The notes: a model not told the origin generated them from the sequence alone. A DNA stretch of 64,000 bases from Phlebopus portentosus (GCA_037892935.1 JAYXKI010000017.1:558001-622000); one strand, 5' to 3'; counted from the stretch's first letter, positions 1-12,588 are shown. Translations and numbers: made by a program.

Positions 1-1041
1 GACTCTAAGCCAGGGACGAAACCTTTCATTGCGATAAACACTGGTTATGAAGGACAGCTGTCACGTATTCTCAACACGACGTTGAGTCCTATCACGCATC
101 CGCTCATGTCTGTGAGCGCTGCACCTGGTCAGCTGTCTTTTGCGCAGATTCAAACTGCTTTACATCTCATTGGACAACTTCCTGCGCGTAAGTACTACCT
201 CCTCGGAACACCTATTAGCGCATCGCCTTCGCCAACGCTTCACAACACTGGATTCCAGACACTTGGCCTACCGCATACGTACGGACTGTTCGAGACGTCT
301 GAGGTAGATACATCTGTGAAGAACCTTCTACGTTCGCCGGGCTTTGGTGGAGCCTCAGTGACGATCCCACACAAATTGGCAATAATGCCGCTATTGGACG
401 AGCTGAGCGCGGAAGCAAAATCTATTGGGGCTGTGAATACAGTTATCGCCGAGACCGGTGCGGACGGAAGCATAATTTTGCGTGGTGACAACACCGATTG
501 GATTGGAATCCGCAGCTGCGTCCTGGCGAGGCTTCAGGCCGATGCAGATTTACCGGCCGCAGGTCTGGTTATCGGGGCCGGTGGGACTTCGCGCGCCGCT
601 CTATACGCGCTCCATTCTCTTGGAACGCAGAGAATCTACCTCTACAATCGTACCCGCAAATCAGCGGAAGCTCTCCGTGACGCGTTCCCAGACTATGGTA
701 TCGAACTTCTCGATAACCTCGACTCTTTCCCAGGCGCGGCTCCGACGGTAATTGTCTCAACCGTGCCCGGATCTGCGACTACGCTTGAGCAAGGAGCGGC
801 CGGATTGTTGTTGACGAAGGCGATGTTGGGTGCTGATCAGGGTGTCGTCGTGGATATGGCGTATAAACCTGCGGAGACTCCGTTGCTGTCGCTCGCGGCT
901 TCCGTTCCTGGCTGGAAAGCTGTGCGAGGTGTGGATGTTCTCCTTGAGCAAGGTTTTGCGCAGTTTGAATCGTGGACTGGACGCCGTTGCCCGAGGAAGG
1001 AGGTTACAAAGAGGGTATGGGACAAATATAATTCGTCGTGA
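1..1041 (+). CDS. ARO1: Pentafunctional AROM protein, C-terminal part (dehydroquinase end plus shikimate dehydrogenase)
   Basis: The reading frame is already open at base 1, so the gene starts upstream of the window. The first ~30 codons match the end of the type I 3-dehydroquinase domain (motif NTGYEGQLSRILN). The rest is the shikimate dehydrogenase domain, which reduces 3-dehydroshikimate to shikimate with NADPH in aromatic amino acid synthesis. Visible family motifs are the shikimate-binding ISASPSPTLHN, TIPHK with the catalytic lysine, GAVNTV, GDNTDW with the catalytic aspartate, and the nucleotide-binding GAGGTSRA. In fungi five shikimate-pathway steps are fused in one cytosolic polypeptide and this domain is the last. 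The stop is at 1039-1041. No intron or frame break is seen in this part. Confidence 0.93.
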   Translation, partial: DSKPGTKPFIAINTGYEGQLSRILNTTLSPITHPLMSVSAAPGQLSFAQIQTALHLIGQLPARKYYLLGTPISASPSPTLHNTGFQTLGLPHTYGLFETSEVDTSVKNLLRSPGFGGASVTIPHKLAIMPLLDELSAEAKSIGAVNTVIAETGADGSIILRGDNTDWIGIRSCVLARLQADADLPAAGLVIGAGGTSRAALYALHSLGTQRIYLYNRTRKSAEALRDAFPDYGIELLDNLDSFPGAAPTVIVSTVPGSATTLEQGAAGLLLTKAMLGADQGVVVDMAYKPAETPLLSLAASVPGWKAVRGVDVLLEQGFAQFESWTGRRCPRKEVTKRVWDKYNSS

Positions 1042-1947
1042 AATGCCTTCCATTTCTCAATATCGATCGCCGGCGTGCGCGTTTTTGTTATCTTGGTGGA
1101 ATTGTCAAATTATTGTAGAAAGTGTGGACAAAGCGGCCTTTAAAAGTGGAAAACACCGCTGTAGAAATATAGATTGCAATTTCCGTCTTCTACGAAATAA
1201 GTAGCAGTCGGAGCAAAGGGAACATGCTCGTGAGAATTCCGCGTTGACCTCAACCGGCTGCCGGCTGATCATCCAATACAACTTGCTCTCAACCACGATG
1301 ATAACTGGCGATAGTGGCTTTCCCCCTAATTGATCCCGGTGATGTTATTCCGCGCAAAAGCCCAAAACATACGCACCGCCTTCTGTTTTCTTGGCAACGG
1401 ATATACTTGGAAGATGCTGGGGTATACTCGATCTGGAATCCGATATTACTTTCTTCGGCGTCTACTTTGCCCGTGTCTACAAAACGTGCTTGAAAACGTC
1501 ATGGTCCTCCGGTGCTGCGGCCTCGTGTTCGTAATCTGCTCTACTATGCGTTTCGTGTGTGTATTTATATGTGCTGCGCACGCTCTCGGCGTGTCTTTTT
1601 TGCCTACTCTCTTCATAACTGTTTCGTAACTCTTTTATCCGTCTCTCTCTGTTCCGCTCTTTAGTTGCCTATCTTTAATTTTCTTCGTTCTCGTTTCTCT
1701 TTGCTCTGAAGTCATCCTTGATCTCCGCTGCGGCCAGATCGCATATATTGCATCTTGTATTGAACTTTTATCCTTCTCCCTCTTACACCCCCCGCGCCCG
1801 CTCAAGTGCGCGCACTCTGCTACTCGTTCTCTTCAAACGTCCCTTTCGTTTGCTGGTGCTACTCGAACTCGTTCGTCTGCCCTATAGTTCCTCAACCCTC
1901 AACGACTATCTCGCTCTAAGCTGCCAAGCAGAGGTCACGCTTGAAGA
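1042..1947. other. Intergenic region upstream of the ferric reductase gene
   Basis: No convincing gene is seen. From about 1620 to 1900 the plus strand is strongly pyrimidine-rich, a common feature of basidiomycete promoters and 5' leaders, and it ends directly before the ATG at 1948. The terminator of the AROM gene must lie in the first few hundred bases. Confidence 0.5.
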
Positions 1948-4451
1948 ATGAGTGCAACCATGGTGGATCCGTCTACAGTTACGGGCGTTACGGCTTCGAC
2001 GGGCTCGGCCGTCGCTGCTGGTGCAACTTCTTCAACTTCTTCAGCAGCTGGCGGTGGTGCTGGAGGCCAGGGTGGAGAGTCAACAGGCATTGATACAAAT
2101 GAGCTTATAGTCTTCTGGCTTGATATCGCCCTCCTTTGCGCCGTTGCGTTCTTCTTCCTCGCTGCCCTTCCGCGTGCCATCGCGCGATTCTCGCGTAGAT
2201 CGGACTGGGGACGAGGGCTACTGATGTATGGCGGTACTAAGAGTGGCAGGCAGCCGGCTCCGCTTACGGTCAACCCATCGGAGCGATTGAGACGCCAGCA
2301 TACGGATGCAACGCAGTGGGATTATACGACGGAACAGTCGCATACGTTTGTAGGCACTCAAGAAAAGGGATGGAAAGGGGAAACGAAGATCGCTTGCAAT
2401 GCAAGCCCACCTCCACATGTCCCCGCGTGGTCCTCGATACTTTACCCCGTGTCAGCTATCTTTGCGTACAACGTTGCGTTTGGGAAGTCTGTGGGAAAGC
2501 TTACTCTCGCGCTTCTCTTCATCATCGCTATTATCGTCTTGCAGTTCGTACTGGATGGGAATCCATTGACGAAGTCTGTGCGTCTAGGGTGGATCGCGAC
2601 GGGGCTGATTCCTGTCACCATTGCATTTGCGACGAAGAATAATTTGATTGGAATGTTTGTTGGCATGGGTTATGAAAGAGTACGTCGCCAACGAGCAGTC
2701 GTAATTTTAGAACACATCCAATCTTCTTTCTGAATTGTTTAGTTGAATTACATCCATCGTTGGATCGGCATCGTTTCGTTCGTCGCTGCAAATGTGCATG
2801 CGATCGGTTTCAGTAAGTCTTTTCCAACTACTGTAGACTAGTAGAGTTTCTTACGAAGACCGTAACAGTTTACAAATGGTCGATAAATGGGCAACTCTCG
2901 AAGACTTCCAGAAGCCCTTCGTCATCCACGGCGCGATCGCCTTAGCTGGGATTGAGCTTCTCTTCTTTGCATCATTAAGTTGGGTTCGCAATAAAGCTTA
3001 TACATTCTTCATGTTCTCCCACGTTATTGGGTACTTCCTATACCTTGTCGCGGTAAGTCCCTTTCTTCGTACGTTTCTCACGGTCAGTGGCTGACGATGA
3101 AGTTTATACTGTAGCTATGTTTCCATAGAGATGCATGCGTTAAATGGGTCCTCCTCGCAGCATTCATTTACGCCTTTGATCACCTCCTTCGACTCGTGAA
3201 GACGCGCATCACTGTCGCACGTATCAAGGCCATTCCAGAGCTCGGGCTTGTCCGTCTCGAAATTCCGTCGCTTAATCGAGGCTGGCGAGCAGGACAGCAC
3301 GTCCGTTTGCGCGTCCTATCTTCCGAACTCGGTCTTTTAGGATGGACAATTGCACATCCGTTCACGGTGGCAAATGCACCTGGGAGTGGTGGCGCTGATA
3401 AGAAAGGTATGATGCTATTGGTGAAGAAGTGCGGGAAGTGGACGGGGAAGTTGTATGACGCTGCTGGACGTGCTGGGTATTACCCTACTGAGAGTGGGTA
3501 CGGGACCGTGAGGGAAATCAGAGTTGTTGTCGAGGGACCGTACGGTAAGTCATTCCCCGCGGTACTTGACGAAGTTTTGAGGAGGTTATCTCGAAGTGCT
3601 AATTTTCATTTGATAGGTGGACTGGGAAATATGGTGATGGCCGGCTACTCTTCCGCGATGCTCGTCGGAGGCGGTAGCGGTGTAACATTTGTCTTGAGCC
3701 AAGCGGAAGAACTTGTCCAGGCAGTTCGTGCTGGAACGTCTTCGCTTAGGTTCATCGAACTTGTGTGGATCACACAAGATCAAGGTCTGTTCATTATCAA
3801 AGGCTTTGTTTTGCGAGACATACTGACACCTTGTATTATCTGACATTCAGCCTCAATCTCACCCCTTCTGCCGACCTTCGCCACTCTTATCGACAACATT
3901 TCCGCACTCCCAGGCGTCTTGCTCAAGATATCAATCTATTACTCACGCGCTTCTCCCTCTTCTCCCTCTTCACGCTCTTCCCCGTCATTCGAATCGACAC
4001 AAGCGTACCTATCCACTCTTGCGCCTACTCTCTCCGTCCACTCAGGTCGTCCAGCCCTTAATCGAATCCTTGACGGTTTGGTAAGATTGACGGCTGCTCT
4101 CGGTCCGGGGCGAGCGAGAGGCGTCGCTGTAGGCGTTTGTGGGCCCTTGGAGCTGGTGGGAGATGTCAGGAAGTGCGCTTGGAGCGTCGAGGGTGACGCT
4201 AGAAGGAAGAGTGGTGGCGTTGAATTGCACGAAGAGTGAGTATCCATTTTCGTTTTCGTTTGCATTTTTGCTCCGCCGTTTTGCAAGTAAGTGCGTAAGA
4301 GCAGGCTGGAATATGAAATTTCTCGCAGTTCTTGGTTTGCACCGGACGCATTCCGCGGATATTTGACTTTTCTCCGTCCTGGTTCTGCGCATTCCGCAAA
4401 GTGAAGAATAATGATGATATCATTTCTTTTTCTAGGGTATTCGGATGGTAA
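1948..4451 (+). CDS. Ferric/cupric reductase transmembrane component (FRE family)
   Basis: Membrane flavocytochrome that reduces extracellular Fe(III) or Cu(II) with NADPH before uptake. Seven exons chain well: 1948-2679, 2743-2812, 2869-3052, 3115-3544, 3617-3784, 3851-4235, 4436-4451. Two heme-binding histidine pairs, each spaced by 14 residues, are visible: HRW to VHAIG (exon 2) and SHVIG to CFHRD (exons 3-4). The cytosolic part has HPFTV (FAD binding), VEGPYG and LVGGGSGVT (NADPH binding) and ends in the family-typical FGW. The start at 1948 precedes a Ser/Gly/Thr-rich N-terminus, and a second ATG lies at 1960. Exon 3 begins in the frame giving IYKWS but must shift near 2905-2915 to reach FQKPFVIHG; summed exons are 1985 nt, one short of a multiple of three. 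With that base restored the protein would have about 661 residues. The enzyme class is clear; the metal preference is not. Confidence 0.85.
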
Positions 4452-5291
4452 TATAAGAATCTTTATCAATAACCAACGAAACGACTGCGAAGGATATGAT
4501 CACACTTCGAAAGGGAATCTGCCATAAGATCGAAGATTTTAGCCTACCTCGGGGCAAACCCCGTTGTACATATATCAGGCAACGGCCGCATATTACGCGC
4601 TGATTTTTAGTGTCGTAGGTGGGGAAATGCGCAGTCGTCTGTACCCTATAATTACCAAATAGATCAAGAGTTCAAGTGAAGAAAGGTAGAAAGAGAACCA
4701 CTAGAACCATCCGGCGTTCATTACTTTACAGTCTTTTTGTTGTCCGTCTTATACCCGACTTATCCGCTCATTGCTTATTAATCTTTGAAAGATGGCTTCG
4801 ATTAGATCTTATACGTACATAGACCTCGCCTTCGTTTCATTCGTCCTTCTTTCATGTCCTGATTTTATTGAGTAACCTCCGTAGATTCCTTTCGGTTGCG
4901 ATTTTTTTTGATCGGATGATGTCTTGAATTTATGTACTCATATGCCGTTGATCAGGGAGCTAATCGTTCTGTTTGCTTTGATCGCTCTTTCGTAGGTCTA
5001 ATGAAGCTTGACGGGGTCCATCGGCGAACGGGCAGAAAAAAAACTTGAGAAGTGTGTAAGAAACCACGTACATACACAGAAACACGACGGGTAAAAGACG
5101 GAAGTCGCGCAGATCGTAGACTGCGCGGCGGCGGCAATGCGCGCTTATCAACCCTGGTGGCTACATCACTCAATGGACGATACTTAAGTCTCCGCCTGAG
5201 ATTGAACAGAACTCGACGAGCGCCATCATTCGCATCCTTATCTCTCTTTGTCGTCCTTCGCCACCATCAACAGATTCAACACGAAGGCAGA
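4452..5291. other. Intergenic region
   Basis: This holds the 3' end of the ferric reductase gene and the promoter and leader of the next gene. An ATG at 5052 is in frame with the GS-like gene, but the added Arg-rich stretch does not resemble the family, so I treat it as 5' leader. Nothing else is recognised. Confidence 0.45.
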
Positions 5292-7057
5292 ATGACACCA
5301 GATACGAAGGCTTCAACGCAAGCGCAGGTGCAGGTGAACCTGCTGAAGGACCCGCACATTAAATTCGTCCGCGTCACCTGGGTGGACTTGGTCAACTTTG
5401 TGCGGTATCGTGTCGTGCCGATCGCGCATTTTAGGAAACTCTTCGCGGACGCTGCTTCTCAGTCTTCTTCCTCTTCTTCCGTCTTAAACGAAGCACGAGT
5501 GAAGGGCAAAGATGGCGCGCGATTCAATCCGCATCCTGGTATTACAATCGCGAAAGTGACACTTGGTCTGGTGTACCTGTCCATGGCGGAGGGTTTCTCT
5601 GCAACTGGCGAGTACGTCTATACTCTGGATTTGACCTCCGCGAGATTGCTACCGTATGCGTCTGGCCATGCGAATATATATGGATGGTTTGAAGAGAAGC
5701 AGGTTGAAGCGGACGACATAAAAGCGAAGGCGAATGAGAATGAATTTGAAGTTTCGCTTTGTCCGAGAACAGTCCTGAGGCGCATCGTTCAGTGAGAGCA
5801 CATCAGTTTGCTTACGAAATTTGAATCGCTGATCATTGATGGCATCAAATTTCCAACAAAAAAAAACTTTTCTTTCAGAGATGCATTCAAAGCTGAAGGA
5901 GTTTCTTTCCTTGTCGGCTTCGAAACAGAAGTCATCTTCCTTTCTTCCATTGATCCTCTTGTTGCTACCAATGACTATGGCTGGTCTGAGTCTCCTGCAA
6001 TATCCGCAGGGACCCTGAAGCGCGAGCTCTGGAAGAAATTGCAGAGGCACTTGAGGAGGCAGGGATTGAACTCCAAATGTATCATGCAGAGGCTGCTCCG
6101 GGTCAGGTTGGTACTGTACAACACCTTCTAATAACTTCAGTCTCTGATTTAGCGAATGGAATAGTATGAAATCGTGACAGGCCCGTTACCGCCCCTTGAA
6201 GCTTGCAATGCTTTGATTACCACTCGAGAGATAATTATGAATGTCGTTTCGAAGCACGGAATGCGCGCAACGCTCGCTCCGAGGGTTTACAATAATAGTT
6301 GTATGTCCCTACTTCCCGTCTCAAAATTTTCCCGCTCACGCTACGTACCTCAGGTGGAAGCGCAGCGCATACACACATATCCCTCACCTCTACATCAGCC
6401 TTCTGGTCCGCAACAAAGCCTCAGCCCGTACGAGTCTCCTCACCTCCCTCTGTATCCTTAACGCCTCTCGAGCAATCTTTCCTATCTGGTCTCCTTGTAC
6501 ACCTCCCTGCAGCAACAGCATTTACACTACCCACACGCGCTTCGTATGCGCGTATGATTGACGGAGTATGGAGCGGAGGGACGTGGGCAAGCTGGGGTCG
6601 GGACAATCGCGAGACGCCGGTTCGTCTAGCCGGTCGAGGTCCAAGTTATAATTTCGAGATCAAAAGCATTGACGGAACTTCCAATCCATACCTCGCGATC
6701 TCAGCTCTCCTGTCTGCAGGTCTTGCTGGCATTAGTGCTCGTACTAAACTCACATCTGTCGGCTTGCACGTCCCTGCAAACACGCTAACGGACGTCGAGA
6801 AAAAGGAATTTGGAGTGGAAAACAGGATGCCGTTGAGTATTGATGAAGCACGGAAGGCTCTCGCGGAAGATGAAGTGATGAAGAATGAATTGGGAGAGGA
6901 GCTTATCAGAACATATTTGAATGTCAACAAGGCAGGTCTCCTTCTTCATTGTCGATATCTGCCTTATCCTTATTTTATTTACTTCAAGATACTGGATGAA
7001 CAATTGAAGGCACCGACACCAGAAGAAGAGATAATCAAACTCATCAAGACGTTTTAA
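5292..7057 (+). CDS. Glutamine-synthetase-like protein, FluG/type III-like catalytic fold
   Basis: Exons: 5292-5791, 5879-6106, 6165-6300, 6354-7057. The start at 5292 puts VTWVDLVNFVRYRV near the N-terminus, the usual beginning of FluG-type GS proteins. Later motifs are GVSFLVGFETE (glutamate side of the active site), YHAEAAPGQYEIVTGPLPPLEA, APRVYNNSCGSAAHTHIS across the exon 3-4 junction (ATP-binding histidine region) and GRDNRETPVR. Proteins of this group ligate ammonia or an amine to a carboxylate such as glutamate; the substrate here cannot be told. The frame breaks between about 5990 and 6027: AGTLKRE must pass into ALEEIAEALEE, and summed exons are 1568 nt, one short of a multiple of three. 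The last ~57 bases before ILDEQLK could be read through or be a small intron. Restored length is about 522 residues. Confidence 0.82.
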
Positions 7058-7195
7058 TTGTTGGTCTAACGTTGCAAGTTGACTTTACCCGCCATTGTAC
7101 CTCCAAGATGTTAAATAATGAAACCATATGTCTAAAGAAACCCGTTCTGCTCGTCTCTTATTGATTTTTAAGGTATAGTGGAATCGCAATGTCAA

Positions 7196-8349
7196 TAGAA
7201 GCAAGTAGACCATTCATTACATCGGCACGGAAATGATGATGAGGACCATGGTTTCGCTATCAGCACTCCGACAAGAAAGGGAATCAGAAAGGAAGACTTC
7301 CACGTGGGGAAATGGTGATTTGTCTGCCGTCCATATCTGCCATTGAGACATGGATACAGTTTTGAGAGCGGAAACACCGATTCGGGTTTCCATAGGAAGA
7401 TATAAACTGACAAATTTGAACGAGTCCATAATCTCTGCTCGGCTCTCAAGCATGCAGATCAGAGACCCGACGCATTCGTCAAAATTTCCCAAACATTCGA
7501 ATTTCCGTAAGACTAGAGTCTTAAGGACGGGACAAATGATCCGGCCATCCTTCATCGGGCGACTTGAAGCTCCCGGAAAAAGCGCGAGGAGACAGGTGCG
7601 TTGTTGTACCGGAGATCTCTGAGAGTCGGGACAAGCCGAAGAATTTCGACGACACTGTCTTCCCGCATGTCCACAGCTTCGATGTCCAGATGGACCAGGG
7701 GAGGTGACGAATGTATAAAGAAATCGAACAGGTAGCTCGCACCCAGAGCCGGTCATATACTTCAGGGCCTCTAAGCACGGTAGAGTTAAGTAGTCAAAGA
7801 GCCGTCGGGTGCGGCAACTCTATAGGAGTCGTCGGAGTCCGTGCTATGAACATCGAAATTGGCCTTAACGGAGACTGTTTTTTTAAAAAAAAGTTTTGGA
7901 TACCGTCTGAAGTCTATGCTGGTGTGCACTATACAACTAGGTTTGATGCACAAACGCAGGGAAGTCAAGGCCGGCATGTTGACCAAGTGCGGTGCTGGAG
8001 TGTCATCAGGAAATGGCACTCCGGCCTAGAAAAAATTGACGACCTTCCACTTATGATGGTGCTGGATCAATTTCTTTATGATGTGCACGGCAACTGCATC
8101 AAATCCTCCAAGTACTCGCGGGCGAAGCCCCATCCAGCACTGGAAGACGACGTTGCAACGAATTGGCGCTCCGTTTGTTCTCGTGAGGTAAGTGTCGACA
8201 AGCGCCTTTAGGTTCTTGTGCCGATTCACGTCAGCCCTCGATTCGCTGATGAACAGATGGGACCATAGTCGTCCGGTAGAATTAGCGGGATCTCTTCTCA
8301 TATGCATAATTACACTTTGATTCTGGTGTACCGCAAAAGCTCGGAACAT
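7196..8349 (-). pseudogene. Decayed F-box/LRR-like gene, paralog of the neighbour at 8523-9886
   Basis: Three segments in different frames line up with the intact neighbour. At 8026-8349 the segment LWSHLFIS..RHKNLKALVDT matches the post-F-box part. At 7786-8019 MPALTSLRL matches its NMPALTCLYL region. At 7217-7560 IICPVLKTLVLR..SLICMLESRAEIMDSF matches its C-terminal leucine-rich part. The frames are interrupted several times, too often for one sequencing slip, and the F-box start is missing. This is an old tandem copy that has decayed. Confidence 0.72.
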
Positions 8350-8522
8350 AACAAGTAAACTGGATTCGATTCGATCTTTTTTTTTTCTTATGCAAATCTG
8401 AGGAACACCGTCTATTTTCTCCCCCTCCTTCTTTCAGAACAGATTTCAAGGGGCTTAGTTGGAATTTGAGCATTTTGGACTTGGGGCACTTCGGCCGACT
8501 GACTGAAGAACGGAGTCATACG

Positions 8523-9886
8523 CTATATTTCTCCATAATGAGAATAAACGCTACTTTGGTGAAACTTGGAAAACGGGTAATCAGGGAATGTGTCAGACCT
8601 GGAAACGTAGATTCGCCAGCCAGACAAACTCTCCCAACGCATCAAGGGAAAATCTCTGAGTTCGGAAACTTCAACTGTAGGCGGAAAATGAAAACCAAAC
8701 CGGAGAACCCTGAATGACTCCATTATGTCTGCCCGACTTTCGAGCATGCAAATCAGGGATTCTGTGCATTCTGTGAGATTTCCCAAAAGCTGCACGTGCT
8801 GCAGGACAAGAGTCTCGAGAACGGGACAAACGATCCGCGCATTCCTCGTCGGCGCAATCTGAAGCTCCCGGAAGAAGCGTGAGGAGACAGATGCGTGGAT
8901 ATACCGAAAGTCTTTGAGGGTCGGGATGAGTCGAAGAATCTCGATGACGGCGTCTTCTTTTGTGTTTTTATGATCGATGTCCAGAAACGTCAGGGGAGGT
9001 GATGAGCGCCTGAGAAAACTAACAAGTATTTCCCCCTCGAAGCCGCTCACGTACTCCAGAGACTCCAATGACGGCAGAGTTAAGTTGTCAAAGAATTGCC
9101 GCATGCTAATAAGGGAGCTGCATTTGAGTTGCCGGAGTCCATGTACTATGAAGTTATCTAAAGACGTGGGCATGGGGGCAGCGGAATCCGAGAGATCAAT
9201 ATGAAGTTCTTTGAGAAACGGAGCAGCACTGAGGAAATTGAGACATGAGCTGATGGACTCATTTGGATTAATACCCCTGAAGGTGAGTTTGCTCGGAAAC
9301 GTCAAGCTGTGAGCTGGTCCTTGGGCGGCCAATATGTCGAAATTTCCCTCAAGATCGACCCATGTTAGTTTTGGTGACTTCCCGACGTATATGCTGGCGT
9401 GAATGGGGGTTTGAACCGCAGATACAAGCAAGTCAGGGCCGGCATGTTGTTCAACCGTAAAACCGGGGCGTCCTCAGAAGACCATACTCTGGACCAGACA
9501 CATCTGGCGTCCTTCCACTGATGTTGGCGCGAGAGTAATGCCTTTATAATATGCACAGCAAGTTTAGCCGATTCTTCTCCCGTATTCCGGCTGTTTTCAT
9601 AAAAGATGGCCGTAAAATAAAGGGGCGATCGGTTCGCTCTCGCGATCCAGGTGTCGAAAATCGCCTTCAAATTCTTGCGCCGAGTTAGAGAGCTCGTATA
9701 CGACGAGATGATAATGTGTGACCATAGTCTTCCGTCAGAGATAGCGACTTGGCGCCAGTCACGGCAGACTTGAGAGATACGAAGTGGAGTATTGATCCAT
9801 TCTTCACGCTCCAATGCTTCGTATCCTTGACTCAATAATACCTCGAGCTGTACATCAGCGAGAACCTCGCGCGGAATCCTGATCAT
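8523..9886 (-). CDS. F-box-like/leucine-rich protein
   Basis: Agaricomycete F-box-like family: the N-terminus carries the F-box-like helix PLRISQVCRDWRQVA followed by RLWSHI, and the rest is a leucine-rich fold ending near SSVYSHYGEI. Such proteins are thought to act as substrate receptors of SCF ubiquitin ligases; the target is unknown. The reading frame from the ATG at 9886 runs to the run of five G (plus strand) at 9405-9409, where a single missing base would restore PPIHASIYVGKSPKLTW and join it to the second half (8523-9431). With that base the protein has about 454 residues. A decayed copy lies directly downstream and a truncated relative is at 57422-58349. One frame break in a homopolymer fits a consensus error, but a true pseudogene cannot be excluded. 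Confidence 0.7.
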
Positions 9887-11554
9887 CGTGGTTTATTTTC
9901 TGTGCGTGTTTGCGTTTCCACGTTGGAAAACAGGATCGGAAAAGAGCCGGCCTGGCGGGAGAGACTGAATGAGACAAAGACAAAGGTTCGTAGTCGGGTG
10001 GCTCAGACTCAAAAACTACTTTAATAAAGGATGCTTACATAATACTTCCCTTTGAGGAAGTCGATTCAGAACGTCTCACATTGCATTAAGGAGCAACTTG
10101 AAATAATAGCCACTCATTTAAACCACATTTCTCCTCCAAGATTTCGCCACCATGTCACTAGGTATGGGAACAAGTGCGTATCCGCCGATGTTCATGTATG
10201 GAAACGTCAGACGCGGAGCCTCTGAGTGCGTTCCCCCGTAGGACAGGAGCCACATCGTCTCGGCTTTGAGCATGTTACTTGGACGGAGGACGCAGAGAAA
10301 CTGTCGGAGGAAAATGCGAATTCTGTGGGCATGAGGCATTATTTTTCCCCGGATGGGAGGCGCGTGTTACGGGTTTGTCGGATGAGATGATTCGTCATGG
10401 GGCTCCCGGTTTGTTGTTAGAGCACCGCGGAAGTGTCATTTATATGGCCTTTCACTTGACAGAAGATATGCTACCTAGAGGTGACACCCCCGAAAGTTCG
10501 ATTGCTTTCTCCACGGAGATCAGAATATACCTCGAGCATCACTCTGTGCTATCTACGCTATACCGACGGACTTTACACTTGTAATGAGCCCTGTAAAAGG
10601 CCACATAGACTATGTGCTCCCCGATCCGGTCCGCCTGACAAGAAGCGGATTGTGTACCGTCCGAAGGACCAGACAATCTTGGATTGCTAATGGTAACATG
10701 TCGAGGTCAGCTTCTCCTGACAGGTTGGAAGTGCATCTGAACATGATCATGACGGATACAGGCACCTTAATATCTCTGGCGCAATTGCTGAAATAGGATT
10801 CCATATCCTGGGCCCCTTTCATATTTCTTCTTGTCGGTTTATTCTTGGCGGAATAATTGAAGCAAGTGAACGTCGTAAATTTCAGTCTGGGGCAAAGATT
10901 TGAAACGGCGGGTTCAGGGTTTTGTGGAGACCGCCGAAGACCGCTAGACGTACGCGTTTCGTCAGGCTTGGGAAGTGTCCATTTTGAATGGTCAACTTTC
11001 TCTGAAACTGGAATCCATAGGCGTCATCGTAGCCTATAAATGGTACAAAGGATACCAGGGCATCGCTTGAGGTCGGACGGCATGAATAGGGCCTACACGA
11101 GGAACTTTATTCATGAACGGTGAACCTTTGCTGTCAATTGCGTTAAAGAACACTGATGACAACCAACCCAATTCCGTGGGGTTTGAGCGTACTCCATTGT
11201 ATGTTTCGCCACGACCTCGGTTTTGGTAACTTATATCGATCATGTTCGCCTTGCTTGGTGTTTACTTTGAAAATCTCGGTTCGTCTGAATTATCAGTTTT
11301 CTGTTGTAGGTAGGAATCATGGGCAGGAGGTCCACAGTCGTTTAGAGATCAACTGAGTCACGTCCGACTGCTGCCCCATCCCCAGTCTTCAAGATATGCC
11401 TAGAAAAGAAGTAAATTCTTGCTGGCGAGCACACTACCCGTTCTATAAACAATACACTTCATTGCAGCGTACCCATAAACAGCGATAATACCTAATATGA
11501 CGTGAAGAAGAGGGACTCCGGAGAGAATAGACGACCGTAGAATGTCGAGCTGAA
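9887..11554. other. Region without a recognised gene
   Basis: A 73-codon minus-strand frame at 10118-10339 (containing FLCVLRPSNMLKAETMWLL) may be a remnant of another F-box/LRR-type gene, but the match is only in general character. I see no intact gene, RNA or mobile element in the rest. Confidence 0.35.
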
Positions 11555-12588
11555 CTAGTCGGTCTTGACATCTGGCGAAGAAGAACCTGTCCCAGCAGCT
11601 TCGGCTACTGCTTTCTGCTGTTCAAGCAATCTCCTATGCAGTACGTGTCTGAGTTATCCGTAAGAAAAAAAAGATCAAAGAGAGCGTACTTTCTCGCGGC
11701 CAGCACCATCTGCGCCTTCCGCTCCTTTAAGCTTGCCTCTCGTCGTTCCGGTGTAGCCTCCCAAGACGCTTTGCCACCCGCTTGCTCCGGGGAATCAATC
11801 GCTACTCCGCCTTGCCCAGACAGGCGTTCTTTTAGTTGGTATCGTTCAATCAAAGAAGGTCCGGGTTTGACAAAAGAGCTCGAAGATGAGGAAGCTTGGG
11901 GCTGAGGTTGTGCATTGGCGCTTGATGCGGCGCTCGCAGGGCGTGTCGGCTGCTGAGATGGAGGTCGCTGACCCTGGGAATCGGTGCGAGGATAGATGCG
12001 GAAGTATCCTGCTGGAGGCTACATAGGTTCAACCAGACACATCATTTAGGGCGATGAAGACATTTAGCATGATTATTATGGCGATGATCAGCTCAGACGA
12101 AGAGAAATGGAAATAGGGATCGAACCCACAGTATCTAAGTACCCTCGCTCGATGATTTTGTTCGTCGTCTGTTCGACACTTCCTGTTCGAAGCAGATCGT
12201 AGTGAATGTTCTCCCTATTACCCATGGACTCAACATCTCAAAGTCTTTGGGCTAAAAGCAGAGCACGCAAACGAACCTTGGCATATCAGGAAACATGCTA
12301 GCAACCGTCTCTGTCTACAACAATAACCCGCCCACCATGACCAGGCACATGACCACCGAAGAGCCGGAAGACATGAAAAAGTAGCGAAATCCAAAGTGAC
12401 GATCTATTAGCAATGGTTTACCGGTCATCAAGTGGTTAGACACCCACCATCTCGGGTGTTACGTTCTTTGGCCTGAACCCAAGGGTAGTCCGCACCCTCT
12501 GGTCCTCCGGTGATTCCCCAGACGTAGCCCATCGGACGACGAAGACAATCACCGCGATAGCAACGACGACATTCACCACCTCGCTCAT
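11555..12588 (-). CDS. CUE-domain protein of the ER membrane (Cue1-like)
   Basis: Five exons join without any frame problem: 12588-12444, 12310-12277, 12214-12130, 12018-11690, 11633-11555, giving 223 residues. The N-terminus (MSEVVNVVVAIAVIVFVVRW) is a single membrane anchor. The CUE domain follows, with SMFPDMPRENIHYDLLRTG and the helix SVEQTTNKIIERGYL; this three-helix fold binds ubiquitin. A Pro/Gln/Ser-rich linker and a Lys/Glu-rich, probably coiled-coil, C-terminus ending in KTD complete the protein. In yeast, Cue1 anchors the E2 Ubc7 at the ER for ER-associated degradation; the shared anchor plus CUE layout suggests the same role, which is inference. The downstream region to the F-box genes is gene-poor. 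Confidence 0.88.

Noticed and set aside
5052..5291. 80-residue N-terminal extension of the GS-like protein from an in-frame ATG
   Set aside because: The added part is Arg-rich, unlike the family, and looks like translated 5' leader. The family start fits 5292.
12112..12130. GGGTTCGATCCC, resembling a tRNA B box, on the minus strand
   Set aside because: It lies in intron 3 of the CUE gene just after a coding exon. No A box or cloverleaf precedes it at the right distance.
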